Below are positions 1 to 6,893 of a stretch of 64,000 nucleotides of DNA, piece after piece (the first letter of the stretch is position 1; each line of letters starts with the position of its first letter). The position numbers were made by a program, and so were the translations under genes. Origin of the DNA: Kordiimonadaceae bacterium UBA4441 (lineage in GTDB: Bacteria > Pseudomonadota > Alphaproteobacteria > Sphingomonadales > Emcibacteraceae); NCBI GenBank assembly GCA_002390425.1, contig DGPL01000020.1:1-64000 (forward strand), written 5' to 3'. Below the pieces are notes generated by a model. The model saw nothing but the letters and a program-made list of their open reading frames with translations, did no database searches and had not been told where the DNA came from.

Positions 1-39
1 CTCAAATCATTTGATGAAGGACAGGTATATAGAGAATGA
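1..39 (+). CDS. 3' end of an unidentified upstream gene (partial)
   Basis: Frame 1 is open from the window edge to a TGA at 37-39 and gives the C-terminal tail LKSFDEGQVYRE. The stop overlaps the next start in an ATGA arrangement, the usual sign of translational coupling. Twelve residues are too few to identify a family, and the reading frame itself rests mainly on the coupling. Confidence 0.45.
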   Translation, partial: LKSFDEGQVYRE

Positions 40-467
40 TAAAATTATACCCATATCTTACTTATGCAGGAGCATTGCCATTCATTTTTTGTGCAATGTG
101 TTTGATAAGCGATGTAAATGTTATTCCAGTTCTAGGGGACACAGAAAAAGTTTTAAGTGTATATGGCTTGGTAATTGCTTCATTTATTGCAGGAGCACAT
201 TGGGGGCAACATCTCATTTTAAAAAATAATTGGAGTATGTATTTACCTATTTTTAGTAATATTAATGCATGTGTATTATGGGTCAGTTTTCTCACTTTTT
301 CTTTTAAAATATTACTTCTTATTCTTGGGAGTAGCTTTTTAATATTATTATTGATCGATAAAAATTTATTCCAAAACGGCCTTATAAGCCGCAATTATTT
401 TCATACACGTTGTTGGGTTACACTAACTGTTATTTCAACAATTATTATTTCAAGGGTTTACGCATGA
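36..467 (+). CDS. DUF3429 family integral membrane protein
   Basis: 143 residues with about five hydrophobic segments (near 5-25, 41-60, 70-90, 92-107 and 124-140). The stretch YGLVIASFIAGAHWG at 43-57 and the early AGALPF match the conserved core of DUF3429, a family of unknown biochemical function in proteobacterial inner membranes. Its start overlaps the upstream stop (ATGA), and its own TGA overlaps an ATG at 464, so it was part of a tightly packed operon. What follows is degraded, so the operon now seems to end here. Confidence 0.75.
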   Translation: MIKLYPYLTYAGALPFIFCAMCLISDVNVIPVLGDTEKVLSVYGLVIASFIAGAHWGQHLILKNNWSMYLPIFSNINACVLWVSFLTFSFKILLLILGSSFLILLLIDKNLFQNGLISRNYFHTRCWVTLTVISTIIISRVYA

Positions 468-562
468 CTAATATATCCATCAATGGGCTAGGTCTATCTG
501 TTCTCACAGCTGCCAACATATTAAAAACTCTTAATTCTAGATTTTGGATCGGTCAAATATAG
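464..562 (+). pseudogene. N-terminal remnant of a probable FAD/NAD(P)-binding oxidoreductase
   Basis: A coupled ATG (ATGA overlap with the DUF3429 gene) opens a 32-codon frame. Residues 3-20 read ISINGLGLSVLTAANILK, close to the beta-alpha-beta dinucleotide-binding fingerprint at the N-terminus of FAD-dependent amine oxidase-like proteins (consensus IxIxGxGxxGLxAAxxL), but with Val in place of the third Gly. The frame stops at 560-562 and I can follow no continuation in any frame. I read it as the stump of a deleted gene; a fortuitous short ORF is the alternative. Confidence 0.35.
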
Positions 563-679
563 CTATTTATTCGATGAAGGTTTCGATAATCACTTGAAAC
601 CAATCTTGACGACGAATAGCAGATGCTACTTTCTGTAAAATCATTTAATTATCAACTGAATTTTAAGAGTTTAAAATGA

Positions 680-1420
680 ATGATTACATTGGTCAAAATG
701 CTAATGCCCAAATGTCCGCTTTGGGTCGCGCCCTTTGACTTGATACGTGCTATTCGATCTTTCAATACAATGCAGAAAGTCGTTTCTAATCATATTGAGC
801 AGCGTATTACAGCCTTAACCGCACTCAGTCATGATATTCGCACGCCCTTAACTTCCTTAAGAATAAAAGCAGAGCTTATCGATGAAAGTTCATTAAAAGA
901 TGGAATAATTTCATCCGTGGAAAAAATGGAAAATCTTACGAGCTCTGTTATAGATTTCCTCAAGGGCAGTGATACCCTTATTCAGAAAAAACAAACCGAC
1001 CTTAAAAAGCTAATTGAAACTGAATGCATCGAACGTCAAGAACTAGGTAATCCTGTTATTATAAATGCTTTGGATGATATAATTGTAAATTGTGACCCTG
1101 ACGCCATCAATCGTGCCTTGCAAAATTTAATTGATAACGCGCTCAAATATGGCAAGAGCGCAACTATATCACTTTCTCATGATGACGATATGGCAGATAT
1201 CATCGTCGAAGACAACGGTGAAGGGATTGATAAAAAACAGTTATCAAAAGTGCTCGAGCCATTTGAAAGGGTTGGCAAAGAGCGCGATAGTGAAAAAGGT
1301 GGATTTGGTCTTGGTCTTTCCATTGTCAATGATATAGCAAAAGCCCATAATGGATCCATTCAACTTAAAAATAAAATTGGTGGCGGCATTAGGGCAAGTT
1401 TAAAGATTGCATTAAAATAA
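680..1420 (+). CDS. EnvZ-like sensor histidine kinase, N-terminally truncated (likely pseudogene)
   Basis: The catalytic half of an EnvZ-type kinase: the phosphoacceptor H box HDIRTPLT (His51), N box N149-N153, G1 box DNGEGI (178-183) and G2 box GFGLGL (208-213). A normal family member has two membrane helices, a periplasmic sensor and HAMP before this; here only the HAMP end (SFNTMQ, 27-32) remains. The first 20 residues look out of frame. A second frame, ATG 676 to TGA 738, reads MNDYIGQNANAQMSALGRAL and would join the kinase frame if one T of the CTTT at 733-736 were removed. No response regulator gene is adjacent. Probably a decayed gene; a soluble kinase is less likely. Confidence 0.6.
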   Translation: MITLVKMLMPKCPLWVAPFDLIRAIRSFNTMQKVVSNHIEQRITALTALSHDIRTPLTSLRIKAELIDESSLKDGIISSVEKMENLTSSVIDFLKGSDTLIQKKQTDLKKLIETECIERQELGNPVIINALDDIIVNCDPDAINRALQNLIDNALKYGKSATISLSHDDDMADIIVEDNGEGIDKKQLSKVLEPFERVGKERDSEKGGFGLGLSIVNDIAKAHNGSIQLKNKIGGGIRASLKIALK

Positions 1421-1522
1421 TTTTTATCTAAGCCCTAACCTCCCCCTTTTACACTCATTCAAATTGCTATACAGAACTAAATTTCCTATATTGTTTTTAT
1501 CTTCACAATATCAAAGGCAAAA

Positions 1523-3070
1523 ATGGCAGGTAACTTTTCAATTTTAGACTGGGGTCTTGTGGGGCTATATCTCATAATCCTTTTTTTAGTCGGATTATAT
1601 TATGCTAGCAAAAAGAACCTAACGACACGTGATTATTTTCTTGGTAGCAACACTATGACCCCTTGGGTTGTGGCTATTTCAGTTATTGCGACAACCCAAT
1701 CTGCGGCAACTTTTCTTGGTGGGCCAGACCAAGGATATCGCGGGGATTATACTTACCTCGCAGCGACTATGGCGTCCGTCATCGCTGCCATATTTGTGGC
1801 CAAAGTTTTAATACCCCGGTTTTATGCCTTAAATGCAACCACCGTATATGAATACCTTGGCGATCGATATGGTCAAGATGCGGTGAAAGCGGCAGGCGCT
1901 ATGTATATTATTGGTCGTTTTTTTGCCAGTGGCGCGCGCCTCTATCTAGCGGCCATTGCCGTATCAATGATTTTATTTTCCACCATAAATGCCGGCAACA
2001 TAATGATGTCATCCTTCATTATGGTCATGATTGGATTTATTGTCACATTCCTTGGCGGGATAAGATCAATCATATGGACTGATTTGTTGCAATTTTGCAT
2101 TTATATTTTCTCTGCGGTCGCTATTTTATACTTTTTAATGACCACTATTCCTCTTAACACTCAAGAAATTTTTAATGCGTTAAAAAGCACCCCTGAAGGT
2201 GTGAATAAACTCCTTCTATTTAACTTTGACATAGACTTTCGTGCCCCATATTCCATGATTTCTATTTTCACGGGCCTGACGCTACTTTTCATTGCGAGCT
2301 TTGGGCTGGATCAAGATATTTCCCAAAGGCTTCTGACTTGCAAAGAGGATAACGAAGGTGGGAAAGCACTTATTATTTCAACGATTATGGCAATTCCGAT
2401 CATCTGGTTATTCATAACGATCGGTCAGATGCTTTATGTCTTTTATGAACGTCCCGATTTAATGGGAAATCAATTAGATATGAAAGCTGCAGCCTTTGAA
2501 GGCGAGCAAGTGACCATTTTTATGTATTATATCTTAACGGAGTTGCCCACAGGATTAAAAGGGGTCGTTACAGTAGGCGTCATAGCCGCTGCCATTTCAA
2601 CCATAAATTCTGGCCTTAATTCGATGGCTTCTGTTTTGGTGCAAGACTTCTATCGTCCATGGAAGCTTAAAAAAGAAACAAAGCCAGAGACACATTTTGT
2701 CCAAGCAGGACAAGTCGGAATGGGTATTGTCGGAATGATCCTTTTTGCCATGTCAGTCCTTTGTTATTACTGGCAACAATACTCTGGTTTGCCGCTAATT
2801 GACTTTGCACTTTCTTTAATGGTTTTTGCTTACTCAGGATTAATCGGTGTTTATTTTACGGCTATTTTTACTGATAGAGGGTCAACACGTTCCGTTATCT
2901 CTGCTCTTCTGGTTGGTTTTTTATGCACTCTTATTCAACAAAAATACTTTGTTGAAATGCTCTCACTTCCCGACTTTTTAGGATCAATAGCGTTTACATG
3001 GCAGTTATGCATTGGTAGCTTCGTATCTTTCCTTGTGTGTGTTGTAGGGAAAAAAAGAAGTAACAGCTGA
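1523..3070 (+). CDS. Sodium:solute symporter (SSS/SLC5 family)
   Basis: 515 residues, almost all hydrophobic, with roughly 13 predicted membrane helices as in the SSS family. The N-terminus (DWGLVGLYLIILFLVGLYY, then a YFLG motif) and the unwound-helix region around ATTQSAATFLGGPDQGY are typical of Na+-coupled carriers for sugars, amino acids, carboxylates or sialic acid. The substrate cannot be told from sequence. It is monocistronic: decayed kinase DNA lies upstream and a long palindrome follows the stop. Confidence 0.88.
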   Translation: MAGNFSILDWGLVGLYLIILFLVGLYYASKKNLTTRDYFLGSNTMTPWVVAISVIATTQSAATFLGGPDQGYRGDYTYLAATMASVIAAIFVAKVLIPRFYALNATTVYEYLGDRYGQDAVKAAGAMYIIGRFFASGARLYLAAIAVSMILFSTINAGNIMMSSFIMVMIGFIVTFLGGIRSIIWTDLLQFCIYIFSAVAILYFLMTTIPLNTQEIFNALKSTPEGVNKLLLFNFDIDFRAPYSMISIFTGLTLLFIASFGLDQDISQRLLTCKEDNEGGKALIISTIMAIPIIWLFITIGQMLYVFYERPDLMGNQLDMKAAAFEGEQVTIFMYYILTELPTGLKGVVTVGVIAAAISTINSGLNSMASVLVQDFYRPWKLKKETKPETHFVQAGQVGMGIVGMILFAMSVLCYYWQQYSGLPLIDFALSLMVFAYSGLIGVYFTAIFTDRGSTRSVISALLVGFLCTLIQQKYFVEMLSLPDFLGSIAFTWQLCIGSFVSFLVCVVGKKRSNS

Positions 3071-3082
3071 TCATTCATGTTA

Positions 3083-3119
3083 TGTCAAAAATTTGTTATA
3101 CTATAACAAATGTTTGACA
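3083..3119. repeat. 37-bp near-perfect palindrome
   Basis: Two 18-base arms, one starting TGTCAAAA and the other ending GTTTGACA, flank a single central C at 3101 with one mismatch (A against C). The inner 21 bases (3091-3111) are perfectly symmetric. It lies 13 bases after the symporter stop and about 60 bases before the DsbB-like gene. There is no T-run after the stem, so it is a poor intrinsic terminator. An operator or processed 3'-end hairpin is possible. Confidence 0.7.
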
Positions 3120-3181
3120 GATTTCCACTCTGCTGTTATTTTCCGCTCACCAAACGGGGAACATATGAGAGGAAGAAAAAT

Positions 3182-3580
3182 ATGATACGATTATTTGATT
3201 TGGATTGGTATCTGGAAAATATAAGAATTCTTGGTGTCATTGCCATTTTGATTGGCGTAGGTACTTGGGTGATGGATCTTACAGGCGCAGTATATATCTG
3301 CCCGTTTTGTCGTGCACAAAGAACAGTTATTCTAATTTTAGGTATCTTTATGACAACGCCAGGCGCGAGCCACTTTATTTTAAAATATGCCACAAGCATT
3401 TTAGGTGTTTACGGGCTTATCGTTGCCAGTAATCAGCATTTCCGTGGCTGGGTCGCCATTCAAAGAGGCGAAAGAGGCCTTTGGGTAGAAAACTGGTGGA
3501 TAGATTCCTGGATTCTTTCATTCTTTGCAATTTGCATCATTATTGCACAAGTCTGGATGATATTCTTACGCAAAAAATAA
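3182..3580 (+). CDS. DsbB-like membrane protein with a single CxxC loop
   Basis: 132 residues with about four membrane helices. C40-P-F-C43 followed by AQR sits just after the first helix, as in the quinone-reactive CxxC of DsbB, which reoxidises DsbA. The second periplasmic cysteine pair of classical DsbB is missing; the only other Cys (C118) lies in the last helix. I chose ATG 3182 because a purine-rich GAGAGG precedes it; an upstream in-frame start at 3110 would run through the end of the palindrome and has no clear ribosome site. A DsbB-fold electron-transfer protein of altered function is likely. Confidence 0.6.
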   Translation: MIRLFDLDWYLENIRILGVIAILIGVGTWVMDLTGAVYICPFCRAQRTVILILGIFMTTPGASHFILKYATSILGVYGLIVASNQHFRGWVAIQRGERGLWVENWWIDSWILSFFAICIIIAQVWMIFLRKK

Positions 3581-3581
3581 A

Positions 3582-3929
3582 TTATAAAATTTCTAGAACA
3601 TTTTCGGGAGGGCGGCCAATTCTGGCTTCGCCCTCTTTTATTACTATAGGTCGTTCAATTAGTTTCGGGTTGGCGATCATCCCTTCTATTAACTGGTCAC
3701 GACTTAAAGTTTCATCATTTAAACCCGCAATTTTATATTCCGCTTCTTTTTTACGCATTAACTCTCTTGGCTCCAAGCCTAGGATATTGAGCAATTGATC
3801 CAATTCTGCAAAAGTTGGGACATCTTTCAAATACTCCCGAATGACAGGCGAGACACCATTTTCTTCTAATAGAGCCAGTGTCTGGCGAGATTTACTGCAG
3901 CGTGGATTATGAAAAATTTTCACGGTCAT
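3582..3929 (-). CDS. arsC: Arsenate reductase (ArsC/glutaredoxin-coupled family)
   Basis: 115 residues from the ATG at 3929; a 14-residue upstream extension looks like leader sequence. The N-terminus HNPRCSKSR carries the catalytic Cys11 of ArsC, and the C-terminal RPIV...RIGRPPE block matches the substrate-binding end of the family. Members reduce arsenate with glutaredoxin, but chromosomal homologues of this type (YffB/ArsC-like) often have unproven substrates. No arsR or arsB is nearby, so a detoxification role is unproven. Its 3' end almost touches the convergent DsbB-like gene. Confidence 0.82.
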   Translation of the reverse strand: MTVKIFHNPRCSKSRQTLALLEENGVSPVIREYLKDVPTFAELDQLLNILGLEPRELMRKKEAEYKIAGLNDETLSRDQLIEGMIANPKLIERPIVIKEGEARIGRPPENVLEIL

Positions 3930-4022
3930 TGAATGTATCCTGATATTAAATGGTTTTCTTTTTATAAGCACCCTTCCCCCTTAAAGACAACAATAAAAAA
4001 TCATTATATTTAGGTTAATAAG

Positions 4023-4067
4023 AATGATTATCATCATTGTTGACAATCATTCTTAATTGCATATAAT
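4023..4067 (+). promoter_or_regulatory. Promoter with overlapping Fur box upstream of bfd
   Basis: TTGACA at 4040-4045 and TATAAT at 4062-4067 are separated by 16 bases, a near-consensus sigma-70 promoter. The segment 4023-4054 contains AATGATTATCATCATTG and a second AATCATTCTT element, resembling the Fur consensus GATAATGATAATCATTATC, and it covers the -35 box. Binding of iron-loaded Fur here would block transcription of bfd. A Fur homologue is encoded at 13250-13660. Confidence 0.75.
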
Positions 4068-4094
4068 AAGAATCAGTTAATTGGAGACACTGAA

Positions 4095-4280
4095 ATGTAT
4101 ATTTGTGTATGCAACGGATTAAATGAGAATACGGTTCGTGAAGCTGCCCGTAAAAATAAAGGCAATCAAAGTGCCGTTAAAATATACCAAACACTTGGTG
4201 TAAAGCCACAATGCGGCATGTGTCTATGTGATGCGCAAAATATTTGCGATAACGAGCGAGAAGATAATCGCGTCTCTTAA
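4095..4280 (+). CDS. bfd: Bacterioferritin-associated ferredoxin
   Basis: 61 residues, the normal length for Bfd. Cys4 and Cys6 (ICVCN) with Cys40 and Cys43 (CGMC) are the four ligands of the [2Fe-2S] cluster, with the spacing of E. coli Bfd. Bfd binds bacterioferritin and passes electrons into it to release stored iron. It lies just upstream of bfr on the same strand and behind a Fur-box promoter, so it should be expressed under iron starvation. Confidence 0.93.
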   Translation: MYICVCNGLNENTVREAARKNKGNQSAVKIYQTLGVKPQCGMCLCDAQNICDNEREDNRVS

Positions 4281-4399
4281 CATTCTACCTAAGAATGATT
4301 TTCACTTTTATAATCAATAACTTATCTTTCTTTTCGTTGACTTAGTCTGCCACTCCTATTAAACTTGCGTTCAAACTTCAAACATATCAGGAGCACAGT

Positions 4400-4879
4400 A
4401 TGAAGGGTGATAAAAAAGTTATTGATTTCCTCAATAAAGTCCTAAAAAACGAACTAACCGCGATAAACCAGTATTTTTTACATAGCAGAATGCTTGGTGA
4501 TTGGGGGTTTGAGGCCCTTGAGAAGCATGAATATAAAGAATCAATCGAAGAAATGGTACATGCGGATGACCTTATTAAACGTATTTTATTCTTAGAAGGC
4601 TTTCCGGGCCTTCAACAATTGGGCCGTTTACGTATCGGTGAGAATGTAACAGAAATATTTAAAGGCGACCTTGCACTAGAACATGATGCACATGTTGATT
4701 TAAAAGAAGCCATTGCTCATTGCGAAGAAGTGCGTGATTATGTTTCACGAGATCTTTTTGAGAAAATCCTTAATGATGAAGAAGAACATATCGATTGGTT
4801 AGAAACTAATCTCGCTCTTATCGATAAGGTCGGCGAGCAGAATTACCTGCAATCTCAAATGGGAAGTGCGGAAGGCTAA
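4400..4879 (+). CDS. bfr: Bacterioferritin
   Basis: 159 residues, full length. All ferroxidase ligands of the family are present at the usual positions (E18, E51, H54, E94, E127, H130) together with the haem-ligand Met52, so this is a haem-binding, iron-oxidising subunit of the 24-mer. An AGGAG ribosome site precedes the ATG. It is 119 bases downstream of bfd, and the intergenic region holds a partial Fur-like AATGATTTTCA near 4294, so bfr may have its own promoter. A strong hairpin terminator follows. Confidence 0.95.
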   Translation: MKGDKKVIDFLNKVLKNELTAINQYFLHSRMLGDWGFEALEKHEYKESIEEMVHADDLIKRILFLEGFPGLQQLGRLRIGENVTEIFKGDLALEHDAHVDLKEAIAHCEEVRDYVSRDLFEKILNDEEEHIDWLETNLALIDKVGEQNYLQSQMGSAEG

Positions 4880-4886
4880 TCTACCT

Positions 4887-5945
4887 TTATTTATGATCAA
4901 TACCGATGGCTTCAGTAATATTACTGAGGCCATCTTTTTTTAGAAGCGCTATTAATTCACGATTAATAGTCGTGGCTAGACCAGGGCCATGATAGACAAG
5001 TGCTGAATATAACTGAACCAATGAGGCACCAGCTTTTATTTTCGCATAAGCCTCTTTCCCACTGCTGATACCGCCTACTCCAATCAAAGGGATTTTGCCT
5101 TTGGTAAGTTTATACATGTCAGATAAAACCTTAGTTGATAAATCGAACAAAGGTGCACCACTCAACCCACCAGCTTCTTCTTTTAATTCTGACTTCAGAT
5201 CGTCGCGTGACAATGTCGTATTACTAACTATTAAGCCATCCATTTCATGCTTTAATATTATATCAGCTATATCTTCACACTCTGAACCATCTAAATCAGG
5301 TGCTATTTTTAAAATTAAAGGTGGCTTTTTATCTAAATCCGCCTTTTCTCTGACGGTCTTTAATTTGCTGAGCAATTCATCCAACGCTTCTTTACCCTGA
5401 AGTTTTCGTAGCCCCGGTGTATTGGGAGATGAGATGTTAATTGTAAAATAATCCGCAAGTCCGAGTACTTTTTCTAATCCAATCACGTAGTCATTAATCG
5501 GGTCATCACTTAATTTATTAGCGCCTATATTAGCGCCCACAATTCCATCACTTATTTTTCGATGTTTTAATTGATCGATATAATAAGCCAAACCCTTATT
5601 ATTAAATCCTAAGCGATTAATGACGGCATCATCTTCGGGTAATCTAAATATGCGTGGTTTATCATTTCCTGGTTGCGCAAGTGGGGTAACGGTACCTGTT
5701 TCAACAAAACCAAACCCTTGTGAAAGCATTGGTCTATAAACTTCAGCGTTTTTATCAAAGCCCGCAGCCAATCCCACGGGGTTTGGAAAATTTAGGCCCC
5801 ATAAGGTCTGGCTTAATATTCTGCTTCTTGGATCCGATAAAGGCGGAACTATGCCAGCTTTCAATGCCGCTATGGCTAAGCTATGTGCTTGCTCTGGTGA
5901 GAACATAAATAAAAACGGTTTTGCTAAACCATATAAATTCATCAT
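4887..5945 (-). CDS. pyrD: Dihydroorotate dehydrogenase, class 2 (quinone)
   Basis: 352 residues. Oxidises dihydroorotate to orotate in pyrimidine synthesis, giving electrons to membrane quinone. The N-terminal helix pair (LYGLAKPFLFMFSPEQAHSLAI) is the class 2 membrane-association element. FMN contacts AAGFDK (60-65) and TGTVTP (83-88) and the active loop SSPNTPGLR (172-180, base Ser173) are intact, and a GVGGISSG phosphate loop follows. It lies 19 bases downstream of the DUF952 gene and probably shares its transcript. Confidence 0.96.
   Translation of the reverse strand: MMNLYGLAKPFLFMFSPEQAHSLAIAALKAGIVPPLSDPRSRILSQTLWGLNFPNPVGLAAGFDKNAEVYRPMLSQGFGFVETGTVTPLAQPGNDKPRIFRLPEDDAVINRLGFNNKGLAYYIDQLKHRKISDGIVGANIGANKLSDDPINDYVIGLEKVLGLADYFTINISSPNTPGLRKLQGKEALDELLSKLKTVREKADLDKKPPLILKIAPDLDGSECEDIADIILKHEMDGLIVSNTTLSRDDLKSELKEEAGGLSGAPLFDLSTKVLSDMYKLTKGKIPLIGVGGISSGKEAYAKIKAGASLVQLYSALVYHGPGLATTINRELIALLKKDGLSNITEAIGIDHK
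4905..4941 (+). terminator. Rho-independent terminator of bfr, inside the pyrD coding sequence
   Basis: GATGGC-T-TCAGTAAT and its complement ATTACTGA-G-GCCATC form a long stem (4905-4934) followed by a run of seven T. The hairpin lies entirely within the last codons of the convergent pyrD gene. On the minus strand no T-run follows, so it should act only on plus-strand transcripts. Confidence 0.85.
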
Positions 5946-5964
5946 TTTTCCTTTACTGAAACAA

Positions 5965-6282
5965 TCATCGATTATCAGGAATTTCAGTGACTTTTATAAC
6001 AGCATCTAAATTCAGTTCATCATATAAATGAGGAAATTTTTCACCATTTCGCGATATCTCCCATTTTAAAGCACCTTCTTTTAATAACGTCATATCAACG
6101 TCTAATAATAATAACCCTTTTTGTGATGCAAAGTGCTTCTTTAATGTTTCTTCGACCTGGTCTTTACTTGAAAAATGAATAAACCCATCTCTTAAATCAT
6201 CTCTTGAGCCTTTATAACTTCCCAGCCGATTTGCTTCGTTCCATTCATCTGATGAACAAATTTTATATATTATATTTTCCAA
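5965..6282 (-). CDS. DUF952 family protein
   Basis: 105 residues. The motifs IYKI...W, GSRDDLRDGFIHFS and FPHLYDEL are the conserved blocks of DUF952, a small soluble family of unknown function. Genes of this family are often next to pyrD in alphaproteobacteria, as here. The name says nothing about activity. Confidence 0.8.
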   Translation of the reverse strand: MENIIYKICSSDEWNEANRLGSYKGSRDDLRDGFIHFSSKDQVEETLKKHFASQKGLLLLDVDMTLLKEGALKWEISRNGEKFPHLYDELNLDAVIKVTEIPDNR

Positions 6283-6359
6283 TTTTAGTATCTCTCATAA
6301 AAAAGCATGCCTTATCATAAAGAAAAAGCATGCTGATAATATATAATAGTTTTAATAAT

Positions 6360-6788
6360 TTAACTTTCGTCTGAACCGATAGCTGAACTACCAACGGCTT
6401 TCACCATTTCAAATATTTTCTTTCTCACTGAAGGGTCAGTAATTTTATAATAGGCCCGCACTAATTCTAAAGTCTCTCTTCGTGATAATTTATCAACTTC
6501 AAAAACTTGCTTATTACCTTCGGCCATTCCATCGGCTTTTTGTGTGGTGTCCGTTGTCATTTCATCAAAGAAAAATGATACAGGAACATCTAATATTTTC
6601 GAAAGTTGAAACAAACGACTAGAACCTATTCGGTTAGCACCGCGTTCATATTTCTGAACTTGTTGAAAAGTTAATCCGAGCGCTTTACCCAACTTTTCCT
6701 GACTCATACCTAGCAATGTTCTTCTCAAACGCACTCGGGCACCTACGTGAATGTCTACTGGATCAGGTGATGATTTAACCATGCTCAT
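6360..6788 (-). CDS. XRE-family regulator, PraR/PhrR-like
   Basis: 142 residues with a Cro/CI-type helix-turn-helix at about 16-71 (RLRRTLLGMSQEKLGKALGL then FQQVQKYERG). The start VDIHVGARVRLRR and the C-terminal block ending VRKKIFEMVKAV closely resemble rhizobial PraR/PhrR, regulators linked to stress, biofilm and quorum sensing there. The position after lnt is the usual alphaproteobacterial one, where metK often follows; here DUF952-pyrD follows instead. The target genes are unknown. Confidence 0.85.
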   Translation of the reverse strand: MSMVKSSPDPVDIHVGARVRLRRTLLGMSQEKLGKALGLTFQQVQKYERGANRIGSSRLFQLSKILDVPVSFFFDEMTTDTTQKADGMAEGNKQVFEVDKLSRRETLELVRAYYKITDPSVRKKIFEMVKAVGSSAIGSDES

Positions 6789-6893
6789 AATAAAAATACC
6801 TTATTCATTTTGAATTTACTGATTACTCTGCAGCCTATACAGGGCTGACCACCCAAAAGTATGTTTTCTATTTAGTGTTACTCTGTTTTGACG

